From an uncultured Prevotellaceae bacterium (GTDB lineage: Bacteria > Bacteroidota > Bacteroidia > Bacteroidales > Bacteroidaceae): DNA of 40,239 nucleotides. The stretch is from the NCBI GenBank assembly GCA_902799905.1, contig CADCCB010000027.1:1-40239 (forward strand). The letters are read 5' to 3'. Made by a program: the position numbers and the translations under genes. Positions within the stretch are counted from its first letter, which is position 1; every line of letters begins with the position of its first letter. The notes beneath the pieces were generated by a model, which was given only the letters and a program-made list of their open reading frames with translations, did not search any database and had not been told where the DNA came from. Below, piece by piece: positions 1 to 8,657 of this stretch.

Positions 1-98
1 CAAATTAGATATAATTAGGCAAATTCGTTTCTTAAAAACGCCTTCGTTTCTTAATCGATCACCATCACTTTCGTTTCCCATCGGAATGCCTCGGACGG

Positions 99-258
99 GG
101 CGTCCGAACGTCATCTACGACCCGTTCAGATGCTTTGCACGAGTCGAAGGAATGCTTCCTTTCCCCCCAAAGGAAGCATCGGAACGAGGCGAAGGAAGCA
201 TTCGGACGGAGGTTAGGAGGCATCGGGACGAGGTGAAGAAGGCATCAGGACGCGACGA
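99..258. repeat. Head-to-head array of 22-bp degenerate units around a hairpin
   Basis: The sequence from 99 to 258 falls into 22-bp steps. Three units (99-120, 121-142, 143-164) read in one orientation. Four units (171-192, 193-214, 215-236, 237-258) read in the other, with a core like GGAAGCATCGGAACGAGG. The turning point is a perfect 11-bp stem (152-162 with 169-179) closed by six C residues. The same 22-bp family, including the string CGTCATCTACG, returns at 39983-40136. Short reading frames here only reflect the repeat. Positions 1-98 hold nothing recognisable beyond a TTCGTTTCTTAA direct repeat at 24 and 43. Confidence 0.8.
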
Positions 259-277
259 AACCTTATGGGACAATTGC

Positions 278-308
278 TTGGCTATTTGGAAATAATAATG
301 TAAATTTG
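278..308 (+). promoter_or_regulatory. Bacteroidetes-type promoter for the AsmA-like gene
   Basis: A -7 element TAAATTTG lies at 301-308. A partial -33 element (TTG at 278-280) precedes it by 20 bp. This matches the TTTG / TAnnTTTG pattern of the primary sigma factor of Bacteroidetes. It sits 30 bp before the ATG at 339. Confidence 0.6.
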
Positions 309-338
309 CAGCCAGAAAGAGGCACAACGGAATTAAGA

Positions 339-2159
339 ATGAAGAGAGGCATCAAACTATCCTTGAAGATCATCGGCGGAGTAGTAGCGACACTACTGGT
401 GCTGACGGTGGCCGCCGTCTTCACGCTGAACACCAGTTGGTGCCAGCAGAAAGTGCTGAACTATGCCGTCAGCCTGCTGGAAGAGCGACTGCAGACGAAG
501 GTGGAGATAGACAGCGTGAGCGTGAGCCTCTGGACACAGGACATTCACCTGATGGGACTAAGGATAGAGGACAGGCAGAAGCGCAAGATGCTGGAGGCTG
601 ACCACCTGGCCGTGAGCCTGGACCTCACAGACCTGCTGGACCACAAGGTGGACGTGTCAGAAGCAGAGATAACGGGCGTCAGGATGCGCCTGTACCAGCC
701 CAAGGACAGCGCCGCCAACTACCAGTTTGTGGTGGATGCCTTCAAGAGCAACAAGACGGACAGCACGGAGCAACGGCAAAAGGAGGGAGGACAGAGCCTG
801 GCATTCGACATCAGCCAGTTGACGGTGAAGGACGTGGACATTGAGCGCCAGTGGGTGACCAAGAAGGGCTTCCAGCAGACGGACAACTACTCGCTGGCGG
901 AACTGAGGATGGCGGAGAAAGGCGGCAAGCAGACGGTGAGCATAGACAGTCTGAGATGGAAGACGGACAACCACCAGCCTCGCAAGAACGCAGAGAAGCC
1001 TCATCGCGGCGCCTTCGACACAGGTCACCTCGACATCACGGCCAACATGGAACTGAGGGTCAACTACAGGGAAAAGGATACGGTCAACATCTCGCTGACG
1101 AGGTTTGAGGCTACCGACACGCTGACGGGCATCAACGTGAGAGACCTGCACTTCGACGCAGGCATCAACAAGACGACGGCCCTGCTGACCGACATCGTGA
1201 TACAACAGGAGAGCACCACGCTGAGCATGGACAGCGCCACCATCCACCTGCCCAGCAAGAAGGAAGGGCGCCCGCTGGCCTGGCACACCTCAGAGATAAC
1301 CGGCAACGTGATGCTGAAGGACATTGCCAAGCCCTTCGCCCCTGCCCTGCGGTTCTTCAGCATGCCACTGGAACTGAAGGTGACGCTGAACGGAGCCGAC
1401 TCTACCCTACTCTTCAACAACATCGTCGTGACCACACCCGACCAGTCGCTGAGAATCGAGGCTGAAGGCGACGCGGCCCACCTGGGCAACAAGGAGGAGA
1501 TGAAGATGCAGTTCCACGTGCACAGGATGACCACCAGCGCACAGACCGCCAAGCGGGTGATCGACCAGTTTGTGGTGAAGAAGTTCATGATGCGACAACT
1601 GAACAACCTGGGCACCATCACCTACGTGGGCGACTTCGACATCCTCTACAAGAAGGAGAAGTTCAGGGGAGTGCTCAAGACATCGGCCGGCATGCTGAGG
1701 TTCGACTTCAGCATCGACGGGAAGACGAAATACCTGCAGGGACAGGCCAGCACCAGGGCCATCAACCTGAGCAAGGTGCTGGAGATGAGAGACCTGGGCG
1801 ACGTGGCCTTCACAGCCAACTTCCAATATGACATCTCGAAACAGCGTACCGCCAGGGTGAGGCGGCTAAGAGGCGGCAAACTGCCCATTGGCCGGCTGAA
1901 CGCCAGGGAGATAGACGCGAGTTACAAGAAGATCAGGATGAAGCATCTCATCCTCACCCTGGAGAGCGACGGTGCGATAGCCAAGGGCCAGATATTGCAG
2001 GAGCACAGTTTCGCCGACCTGCTGTGCAACTTCTCGTTCACACATACCGACGCCATACACAAGATGAAGATCATGCCTGGCATACGGCTGCACAAGAAGG
2101 ACAAGAAGGACAAAAAGGATAAAAAGGACAAGAAGGACAAAAAGAAAAAACGAAGATAA
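339..2159 (+). CDS. AsmA-like / TamB N-terminus-like envelope protein
   Basis: This is a 606-residue protein with one N-terminal membrane anchor (about residues 9-31), followed by a long periplasmic region. The region after the anchor describes a membrane-proximal beta-rich segment with the flavour of AsmA/DUF748 and of the N-termini of Bacteroidetes TamB-like proteins (motifs NTSWCQQKVLNYAVSLLEE and VEIDSVSVSLWTQDIHL). Such proteins bridge the periplasm and are linked to lipid or outer-membrane homeostasis; the exact role here is not known. The ATG at 339 is preferred over an upstream in-frame TTG at 306, which overlaps the promoter. The protein ends in a very basic tail of five KKD repeats plus KKKKRR. 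It converges on the GH127 gene with only 33 bp between stops. Confidence 0.7.
   Translation: MKRGIKLSLKIIGGVVATLLVLTVAAVFTLNTSWCQQKVLNYAVSLLEERLQTKVEIDSVSVSLWTQDIHLMGLRIEDRQKRKMLEADHLAVSLDLTDLLDHKVDVSEAEITGVRMRLYQPKDSAANYQFVVDAFKSNKTDSTEQRQKEGGQSLAFDISQLTVKDVDIERQWVTKKGFQQTDNYSLAELRMAEKGGKQTVSIDSLRWKTDNHQPRKNAEKPHRGAFDTGHLDITANMELRVNYREKDTVNISLTRFEATDTLTGINVRDLHFDAGINKTTALLTDIVIQQESTTLSMDSATIHLPSKKEGRPLAWHTSEITGNVMLKDIAKPFAPALRFFSMPLELKVTLNGADSTLLFNNIVVTTPDQSLRIEAEGDAAHLGNKEEMKMQFHVHRMTTSAQTAKRVIDQFVVKKFMMRQLNNLGTITYVGDFDILYKKEKFRGVLKTSAGMLRFDFSIDGKTKYLQGQASTRAINLSKVLEMRDLGDVAFTANFQYDISKQRTARVRRLRGGKLPIGRLNAREIDASYKKIRMKHLILTLESDGAIAKGQILQEHSFADLLCNFSFTHTDAIHKMKIMPGIRLHKKDKKDKKDKKDKKDKKKKRR
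2094..2138 (+). repeat. 9-bp coding repeat (five KKD triplets)
   Basis: Five near-identical 9-bp units, each encoding Lys-Lys-Asp, lie at the 3' end of the AsmA-like gene. The units differ only at synonymous positions (AAG/AAA, GAC/GAT). Confidence 0.85.
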
Positions 2160-2192
2160 GAAATCCTCGTTTTTCTCAAGCCCTGCTGGGAA

Positions 2193-5100
2193 TTATCTGA
2201 CAATCAGTTTACGGTTGCCTGAGATATAGGCGCCCTTTTTCGGAACATCATTCAATCTACGGCCTGCCAGGTCATAGACGGCTGGCGACGAATGGAGGAC
2301 AGAAGGCGTGTGTATGCCCGTAGCCTGACCGATATAGTCAGCAACGCTGGATGTAAAGTTGATATCGTAGATGTCGCTGGTGCCAGTGGTCGAAGTAAGG
2401 CCGAAAATGGTCTGCCCCATGCACACCGACGGGCGCTCACCCCCAAAGTTCTCGTAGATTCCGCTGGTAGCCATGTTCCATGCCACGACCACCTGTGACA
2501 CATCGTCAAGGGTAATGGTCTCAACAGCAGCCGGAGCCACCTGCGTGCCATGATTCGAACCATTGAGCCACCACAGGTAGGAACTGCCTGTTGCGGTCTT
2601 CAGATTCGTGCCGCGAACCACCATATAGGTCTGTTCCTTGGCGATGGTATAGTCCAGATCCTGATATTTCATCATCAGCGCCACATTGTTGGATCCAGTA
2701 CCGGCATTGACGTGTATCACGTTGTTGGCCACGTCGTAGGTGATCTTCGAAGCCGCCACACGATTGGCGTCGCCCGTAGTCCAGTCGCTGGCACGGAACT
2801 GATAGGCATGATCGTTGAAGCCCTTTGTCAATCGGACATAGTAGATGCCAGGACAGAGCGTCGTGCTGCTGGCAGTAAGGCGCACCACGAACTGCGTCTT
2901 CGGCTGTCCCTGCTGGTCGTAGACGAGGCTCTCAGGGATGGCATACTCCACATTATAGAAGCCATTGACATCGCTGCCCTTGGCCGAGGTGGGTATGGTG
3001 ATGTCGGCCACCTTCTTACCGTCGATGGTGAGCGTACCCATGCGGCCCTTGTCGGCCAGATTGAAGCGCAACATCACAGCCAGGCTGTCCTTCTCCTGCT
3101 TCTCATTGTAGAGCGTATACTGGATATAGCCATTGGCACGGGCATCACGATAGCGCTCGGAATTATAGAGACCCGTGCTGGAATCAGACGAATACTTGAA
3201 CTCATGTCCTGCCTCGCTCTGCTGTTCGCCAGGAGCCACGAAGTCGAGTGTACGCTTGGCCAGAGCCTCGTTGGCAGCCTCGGTTTGAGCCATGCTGCTT
3301 TTGGCATAGTTCTCGGCCGTCTGCTGATACCAGTAGCACATATAGCGCTGGTGGTGAATCTGATAGAACGGCTGCAACGTCAGCGTATTCCAAGCATAGG
3401 TATTGACGTCAGGACGGCTCACATCGATGCTGAAGCGCAGATCGGCGGTCTTCAGACGCTCAACTCGACCAAGCACACCAGTACGATCGCCTATGAGCAT
3501 CGGCGCATCGACAAGGCTCTTTGATGTGGCACGGCTACCAGGAGCATGATCCATACGTCCGGCACCTGCATAGACATTCTGCAGATTCTCGACGGGTAAA
3601 CCGTCGGACACTTCATCAGAGGCCTGGGCCGTGGTGGCTGCACCAAGCAGGATGGGGCCGTACTTGAAGGCGATGTAGTCCGTGTAATTGGGACATTCCT
3701 CGTAGCGCAGTTCCATGGGCAGCACGACGTCGATTACGTCACCCACAGCCCAGTCACGGGTGATGGTAGCATAGGAGGCTTTGCCTTTCTCTACAGACAA
3801 CCCATCGATCGCAGTACCGTTGACAGCAATGCTGAAGCCGTTGTCCACCCACTTCGGATGACGGATGGAGATGGTATAGTGGCCTGCCTTGCCAATGGTG
3901 ATCTTGCTGGTCTGTTCATTGGGGAAAGCGGTTTCCTGGGTGACGACGAAATCGTCACACACCAGGCGGGAGGGCGTGAAGAGGTTCACATAGAGGGTGC
4001 TGCTGCCATCGTGGGTATAGATAAAGTGACCATACTTCGAGTGGTTCTCCATACCCGTACCCACACAGCACCACATGGCCTCGTTAACACGCGAATAGAT
4101 GCGGTAGCCCTGGGGACGCAGGGTGGTGAAGTAGACATAGCCACCCGTCTTGGGATCCTGGGTCGTGAGGATGTGGTTCCACATCGTGTTCTCGTAGAAG
4201 TCAGCATACTTGGCATCGCCAGTACGGTCGAAGAGCATTTCCGACAGTTTCAGCATATTGTTCGAGTTGCACGACTCAGGCCCGTCAAGTTGGTCGATGT
4301 AACGGTTGCTGTTGGACTTGCTGAGGAAGTGCTCGTTCACCGAGTTGCCGCCGATGCACACCGTACGGTTCTGGGCTACGTCCTGCCAGAAGTTCTGTGC
4401 GGCGTTGCGATAGGATGTCGATGAGGCACTTTCCTCAAAGACACGCTCCATGCCAATGTATTTAGGCACCTGCGTGTTGGCATGTTTCCCATCGAGAAAC
4501 GTGGTATTCAGGCTCTGCAAGCCATTGAGCATGGCCTTATGGGTGAAGCGCTTGGCTGCCGTGAGGTATTTCGTTTCCTTGGTCAAGGCATAGGCATCGA
4601 CCAGCGTCTCGTTCACGCCACCATGCTCCGTGTTCAGCATCGACTCCATCTGACTATCACTGAGGTTCGAAGTGACCAGGATGCACCAGTCGCAGAGTTT
4701 CAGGAAACAAGTCTTGGCCGTCTCGTTGCCACCATAGACATAGGCATCGCGCAGTCCGGCCAGTATCTTGTGCTGGCAATACCAAGGCACGGCAGTATTA
4801 CCTGTGCCCTGCAGGGCGGTGTTACCATTCTTATATAAGGCGCTCCAGGCAGCGTTCATCGGCTGTCCGCCAATGAAACCCTTCAGCCCCTGAGTATCGT
4901 CGTCGAACACATCCTGACAGTCTTTCATCACGGCCACCATATAGTCCAGACGCTCTTTCAGCACGGACTTCGTCTCTGCATCGTGACAGGCTGCATAGGC
5001 CAGTGCCAGGGCCGAGAGATAGTGGCCACCCACATGACCGCTCAGGTCGAAGTCTGAAGCCCCCCAGTTGGAGAAGTTGGGATGCTTCTGCTCCCACCTA

Positions 5101-5339
5101 TAGTAGTCGCTGCCGCTTTTGGCTGACAATCCAGCCTGTCGCACAAAAGGTGTGAGCAGACGGTCGGTGTCATACTGCAGCAGCATCTCGATATTGAGGT
5201 CCATTGCCGTTTTCATCGGACCGTCGAGCAGTTCCACCTGTTCCAAGTCGAAATGCTTGGGATAGAGTTCACTCTGTGCCTGTGCCCCAACAGAGCCAAG
5301 CATCGTCATCAGGATGACACACAAAGGTTTTAGTTTCAT
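2193..5339 (-). CDS. GH127 beta-L-arabinofuranosidase, secreted, multidomain
   Basis: This is a 1048-residue protein with a signal peptide (about residues 1-21, ending AQAQ). The catalytic part (about 25-600) is GH127 (old DUF1680). The residues known from bifidobacterial HypBA1 are visible: acid Glu336 (VNEHF), zinc-site Glu355 and Cys357 (ESC), and the paired Cys424-Cys425 in MWCCVGTGMENHSKYG, of which the first is the expected cysteine nucleophile. The enzyme should release terminal beta-L-arabinofuranose from arabinan or rhamnogalacturonan decorations. A beta-rich C-terminal extension (about 650-1010) resembles accessory modules of Bacteroidetes GH127 proteins. The last 30 residues form a YDLAGRRL...GNRKLIVR sorting-like tail. 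It follows DUF1846 by 56 bp with no clear promoter of its own, so it may be read from the DUF1846 promoter. Substrate assignment is by family only. Confidence 0.9.
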   Translation of the reverse strand: MKLKPLCVILMTMLGSVGAQAQSELYPKHFDLEQVELLDGPMKTAMDLNIEMLLQYDTDRLLTPFVRQAGLSAKSGSDYYRWEQKHPNFSNWGASDFDLSGHVGGHYLSALALAYAACHDAETKSVLKERLDYMVAVMKDCQDVFDDDTQGLKGFIGGQPMNAAWSALYKNGNTALQGTGNTAVPWYCQHKILAGLRDAYVYGGNETAKTCFLKLCDWCILVTSNLSDSQMESMLNTEHGGVNETLVDAYALTKETKYLTAAKRFTHKAMLNGLQSLNTTFLDGKHANTQVPKYIGMERVFEESASSTSYRNAAQNFWQDVAQNRTVCIGGNSVNEHFLSKSNSNRYIDQLDGPESCNSNNMLKLSEMLFDRTGDAKYADFYENTMWNHILTTQDPKTGGYVYFTTLRPQGYRIYSRVNEAMWCCVGTGMENHSKYGHFIYTHDGSSTLYVNLFTPSRLVCDDFVVTQETAFPNEQTSKITIGKAGHYTISIRHPKWVDNGFSIAVNGTAIDGLSVEKGKASYATITRDWAVGDVIDVVLPMELRYEECPNYTDYIAFKYGPILLGAATTAQASDEVSDGLPVENLQNVYAGAGRMDHAPGSRATSKSLVDAPMLIGDRTGVLGRVERLKTADLRFSIDVSRPDVNTYAWNTLTLQPFYQIHHQRYMCYWYQQTAENYAKSSMAQTEAANEALAKRTLDFVAPGEQQSEAGHEFKYSSDSSTGLYNSERYRDARANGYIQYTLYNEKQEKDSLAVMLRFNLADKGRMGTLTIDGKKVADITIPTSAKGSDVNGFYNVEYAIPESLVYDQQGQPKTQFVVRLTASSTTLCPGIYYVRLTKGFNDHAYQFRASDWTTGDANRVAASKITYDVANNVIHVNAGTGSNNVALMMKYQDLDYTIAKEQTYMVVRGTNLKTATGSSYLWWLNGSNHGTQVAPAAVETITLDDVSQVVVAWNMATSGIYENFGGERPSVCMGQTIFGLTSTTGTSDIYDINFTSSVADYIGQATGIHTPSVLHSSPAVYDLAGRRLNDVPKKGAYISGNRKLIVR

Positions 5340-5395
5340 AGGTTATTTTGTTTGGTTAGAAGTCGGATGAATAGAAGAAAGGAATCGCCGATGGT

Positions 5396-6859
5396 TCACT
5401 TCTTCCTGACAGGGTCGCAGGTGAGGCCACAACCCAGTTTCTTGAATATCTTACGGTCCACCTCGCTGAGCATCACGGTGCTGTGAACCTGGCAGTCACG
5501 CAGTTTGGGCAACTGCTCCAGGGCACGGCGGCAACGCTCGTCGTTCTGCGAGAGCACGGAGAGGGCCACGAGCACCTCGTCAGTATGCAGACGGGGGTTC
5601 TTGCCACCAAGATACTCGATCTTGGTCTTCTGGATAGGCTCTATCATGCTCTGGGGGATGAGTTTCACCTCATGGCCGATACCAGCAAGATGCTTCGTGG
5701 CATTGAGCAGCAGGGCTGCGCTGCAGCCGAGCAGAGGCGAAGACTTGGAGGTGATGATGGTACCGTCGGAGAGTTCAATGGCAGCAGCGGTCAGTCCAGT
5801 GAGTTCCTGCTTGGCCTGGGCAGCCACGGTGACACGGCGGTAGGCGGTAGTGATCTTGGCCTGATTGAAGAGCAGCAGGATCTTGTTCACCTCACGCTCG
5901 CTGTCGATGCCATCGGCCAGTTTGTTGGTAGCCGAGTAGTAGCGACGGATGATCTCGTCGCGTGAAGCCTGACAGCACACCTCATCGTCGCTGATGCAGA
6001 AGCCCACCATGTTGACGCCCATGTCGGTAGGCGACTTGTAGGGGTTCTCGCCATAGATACCCTCGAATAGGGCGTTGAGCACAGGGAATATCTCGATGTC
6101 GCGGTTATAGTTGACGGCAATCTTGTCGTAGGCCTCCAGGTGGAAGGGGTCGATCATGTTCACATCGTTGAGGTCGGCCGTGGCTGCCTCATAGGCGATG
6201 TTGACAGGATGCTTCAGCGGCAGGTTCCACACGGGGAAGGTCTCAAACTTGGCATAGCCGGCACGCGTGCCACGCTTGTTCTCGTTGTACAACTGGCTCA
6301 GGCAGACGGCCATCTTACCACTGCCAGGACCAGGGGCGGTGACGATGACCAGCGGACGCGTAGTCTCCACATAGTCGTTCTTACCAAAACCCTCGTCAGA
6401 GGCTATCAGTTCCACATTGTGGGGATAGCCGTCGATGAGATAGTGGATGTAGGACTTGATGCCAAGGCGCTCCAGACGGTGGCGGAAGGTATCGGCGGCA
6501 TGCTGGCCGTTATAGTGGGTGATGACCACCGAGCCCACCATGAAGCCACGGGTGGTGAACTCGTCGCGCAAACGGAGCACATCCTCGTCGTAGGTGATAC
6601 CCAGGTCGGCACGCACCTTGTTCTTCTCGATGTCCTCGGCACTGATGACGATGACGATCTCGATGCTGTCGGCCAACTGGCGGAACATGCGCAGTTTGCT
6701 GTCGGGCTTGAAGCCAGGCAGCACGCGTGAGGCATGATGGTCGTCGAAGAGTTTGCCGCCAAGTTCGAGATAAAGTTTGCCGTCGAACTGGGCTATACGT
6801 TCCTTGATGTGTTCTGACTGAATCTTGAGGTACTTCTCGTTGTCGAAACCTATTTTCAT
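5396..6859 (-). CDS. DUF1846 (UPF0371) family protein
   Basis: This is a 487-residue cytoplasmic protein of the DUF1846/UPF0371 family, close to the usual family length of about 500. Recognisable segments are the N-terminus MKIGFDNEKYLKIQ, the glycine-rich APGPGSGKMA (residues 175-184), which looks like a nucleotide-binding loop, and GVNMVGFCISDDEVCCQASR. The biochemical function of the family is not established. The start at 6859 is chosen because the family begins at MKIGF and because a good promoter (6884-6915) lies just upstream. The 33 residues that could be added from a start at 6958 would cover that promoter. It is divergent from the glycosyltransferase at 6995. Confidence 0.88.
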   Translation of the reverse strand: MKIGFDNEKYLKIQSEHIKERIAQFDGKLYLELGGKLFDDHHASRVLPGFKPDSKLRMFRQLADSIEIVIVISAEDIEKNKVRADLGITYDEDVLRLRDEFTTRGFMVGSVVITHYNGQHAADTFRHRLERLGIKSYIHYLIDGYPHNVELIASDEGFGKNDYVETTRPLVIVTAPGPGSGKMAVCLSQLYNENKRGTRAGYAKFETFPVWNLPLKHPVNIAYEAATADLNDVNMIDPFHLEAYDKIAVNYNRDIEIFPVLNALFEGIYGENPYKSPTDMGVNMVGFCISDDEVCCQASRDEIIRRYYSATNKLADGIDSEREVNKILLLFNQAKITTAYRRVTVAAQAKQELTGLTAAAIELSDGTIITSKSSPLLGCSAALLLNATKHLAGIGHEVKLIPQSMIEPIQKTKIEYLGGKNPRLHTDEVLVALSVLSQNDERCRRALEQLPKLRDCQVHSTVMLSEVDRKIFKKLGCGLTCDPVRKK

Positions 6860-6883
6860 TGTGTTTATGCTTTTTTCGTAGTG

Positions 6884-6915
6884 CAAAGGTAGTGCAAATC
6901 GAGTAAAAAACCAAA
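6884..6915 (-). promoter_or_regulatory. Promoter for DUF1846 (minus strand)
   Basis: On the minus strand a -7 element TACCTTTG (complement of 6884-6891) is preceded at 20 bp by TTTG (complement of 6912-6915). It lies about 25 bp before the ATG at 6859. Confidence 0.7.
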
Positions 6916-6940
6916 AAAAAATCAAAAATCTTGGGGGGAA

Positions 6941-6973
6941 TTGGCCATTGTGTGACAAAAATCACTATCTTTG
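6941..6973 (+). promoter_or_regulatory. Promoter for the GT2 glycosyltransferase
   Basis: A perfect -7 element TATCTTTG lies at 6966-6973, with a weaker TTGG at 6941-6944 as a possible -33 element (21-bp spacing). The ATG follows at 6995. The neighbouring minus-strand promoter makes this a compact divergent promoter region. Confidence 0.6.
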
Positions 6974-6994
6974 CAGCGCAAAAAGCATGCAACT

Positions 6995-7744
6995 ATGAAT
7001 CAGAGCGACTGCATTGTCATCATTCCTACTTATAACGAGAAGGAAAACATAGAAAAGATAATCCGAGCCATCAACGGTCTGGAGAAGTGCTTCCATATAC
7101 TTGTCATCGACGACGGCTCACCAGACGGCACAGCGAATATCGTGAAGGGGCTGATGGCCGACGAGTTCAGCGACCGTCTGTTCATCGTCGAGCGCAAAGG
7201 CAAACTGGGCCTCGGCACCGCCTATATAGCAGGGTTCAAGTGGGCCCTGGAGCACGACTATGAATATATCTTCGAGATGGACGCCGACTTTAGCCACGAC
7301 CCCAACGACCTGCCGCGCCTCTATAGCGCCTGTCACGACGAGGGCTACGACGTGGCCATCGGCTCGCGCTATGTCAGTGGCGTGAACGTGGTGAACTGGC
7401 CCATGGGCCGCGTGCTGATGAGTTATTTTGCCTCGCAGTACGTGCGTATCGTCACGGGCTTCCCCATCCACGACACCACAGCCGGCTTCAAGTGCTACAA
7501 GCGCCGCGTGCTGCAGACCATCGAACTGGACAAGATACGCTTCAAAGGCTACGGCTTCCAGATAGAGATGAAGTTCACGGCTTGGCGCATCGGCTTCAAG
7601 ATCAAGGAGGTGCCCGTCATCTTCGTCAACCGCAAGGAGGGCACGAGCAAGATGTCAGGTGGCATCTTCGGCGAGGCCTTCTTCGGCGTGATGCGCCTGC
7701 GCTGGGACGGCTGGACCAGGCAGTATCCTAGGATTGGCAGTTAG
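6995..7744 (+). CDS. Polyprenol (dolichyl)-phosphate mannosyltransferase-like GT2
   Basis: This is a 249-residue GT2 family enzyme. The fold motifs are IIPTYNEKENIEKII (residues 9-23), IDDGSPDGT (38-46), the metal-binding DAD in EMDADFSHDP (96-98), GSRYVSG, and the acceptor loop DTTAGFKCYKRRVL. There are no C-terminal membrane helices, so it is of the compact Dpm1 type. Such enzymes transfer a hexose from a nucleotide sugar to a polyprenyl phosphate on the inner face of the membrane, feeding glycan assembly. The ATG at 6995 is preferred over the TTG at 6971, which lies within the promoter. The stop codon TAG belongs to the first unit of the heptamer array that begins at 7737, so the end of the protein (Gly-Ser) is set by the repeat. 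Confidence 0.88.
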   Translation: MNQSDCIVIIPTYNEKENIEKIIRAINGLEKCFHILVIDDGSPDGTANIVKGLMADEFSDRLFIVERKGKLGLGTAYIAGFKWALEHDYEYIFEMDADFSHDPNDLPRLYSACHDEGYDVAIGSRYVSGVNVVNWPMGRVLMSYFASQYVRIVTGFPIHDTTAGFKCYKRRVLQTIELDKIRFKGYGFQIEMKFTAWRIGFKIKEVPVIFVNRKEGTSKMSGGIFGEAFFGVMRLRWDGWTRQYPRIGS

Positions 7745-7890
7745 CAGTTGGCTGTTAGCTATTGGCTATTGGCTGTTAGCGATTAGCAGTTAGCCAAAAG
7801 CAAAAAGCAAAAAGCAAAAAGCAAAAAGCCAATAGCCAATAGCCAACAGCCAATAGCCAATAGCCAATAGCCAATAGCCAACAGCCAACA
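7737..7890. repeat. 22 consecutive heptamers in one register
   Basis: All 154 bp divide exactly into 22 units of seven bases, each beginning GC. The first eight are variants of GCAGTTA, GCTGTTA, GCTATTG and GCGATTA. Then come GCCAAAA and four GCAAAAA, followed by nine of GCCAATA or GCCAACA. The first and last parts are roughly complementary, so the whole can fold into a long hairpin between two convergent genes. It starts inside the last codons of the glycosyltransferase and stops exactly at the stop codon of the acyltransferase. Confidence 0.92.
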
Positions 7891-8649
7891 TCACTGATCC
7901 GGGTTCTCCACGAACCCCTGATATTCAGGCACTAAGGCAGACATGACGCTGTCGTAGGCCTGATTTTTTATGGCCTCGATGTTATCAGGGCCCTGGCCTA
8001 CGGGATAGATGGGCTGGTGCATGGTCAGCGAGAGACGGTGCCAGTGGATGAACTTCATGTCACGCATACGAGGCATGATGTTGAACGAGCCGTTGATGGT
8101 CAGGGGAACGACTGGCAACTGCAGTTCGTCAGCCAGGGCAAAGGCACCACGCTTGAAGTAGCCCATGTGGCCCGTATAGGTGCGCGACCCCTCTGGGAAG
8201 AGCGTCACACTGGTGCCGCCCTGCAAGGTGGCACGTGCGGCATCGTAGGAGGCCTTGATCTTCTTGGGGCCACGCTTGTCGACGAAAATATGGTGGGCCT
8301 TCTCACAGGTGTAGCCGATGAGGGGTATACGGCGCAACTGGTACTTCATCATCCACTTGAAGTTACGATTCAGATAGCCGTAAATCAGGAAGATGTCGAA
8401 GGCACCCTGATGGTTGGCCACAAAGACATACGACTGGTTCTTCTCCAGATGCTGGCGTCCCTCAACCTTAACGGGAATCAGCAGTATCCAGAGGATGACA
8501 CGTGCCCAGATATGGGCAGGATAATAGCCCCAGAAGTGACCGTCGCCTATGGCACAGCCTATCAGGATGGGGATGATGAACACCACTGTGGCCACCAGAC
8601 TCAGCGGCAGGGCAACGAACAGTTGGTAAAGGCAATATAGGAAATGCAT
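7891..8649 (-). CDS. 1-acyl-sn-glycerol-3-phosphate acyltransferase family (PlsC-like)
   Basis: This is a 252-residue membrane-associated acyltransferase. Hydrophobic segments at about 5-34 and 46-62 are followed by motif I NHQGAFD (catalytic His80 and Asp85), a basic stretch, and motif III FPEGSRT (151-157) with VPLTINGS after it. The family acylates lysophosphatidic acid (or a related lysolipid) to make phosphatidic acid in phospholipid synthesis. It is the last gene of a same-strand run that begins at 12635, but an octamer-repeat spacer of about 130 bp separates it from the metallophosphoesterase. Acyl donor and exact acceptor cannot be read from the sequence. Confidence 0.88.
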   Translation of the reverse strand: MHFLYCLYQLFVALPLSLVATVVFIIPILIGCAIGDGHFWGYYPAHIWARVILWILLIPVKVEGRQHLEKNQSYVFVANHQGAFDIFLIYGYLNRNFKWMMKYQLRRIPLIGYTCEKAHHIFVDKRGPKKIKASYDAARATLQGGTSVTLFPEGSRTYTGHMGYFKRGAFALADELQLPVVPLTINGSFNIMPRMRDMKFIHWHRLSLTMHQPIYPVGQGPDNIEAIKNQAYDSVMSALVPEYQGFVENPDQ

Positions 8650-8657
8650 ATTATTTA

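Noticed and set aside
86-327. Short open frames on both strands near the left end
   Set aside because: They are made of the 22-bp repeat units and the hairpin; no start context or family resemblance.
2550-3524. 324-codon open frame on the plus strand opposite GH127
   Set aside because: It is a shadow of the GH127 gene, whose catalytic motifs are all in the other strand; no promoter or recognisable domain.
5340-5395. Separate promoter for GH127
   Set aside because: No TAnnTTTG element on the minus strand in this 56-bp gap.
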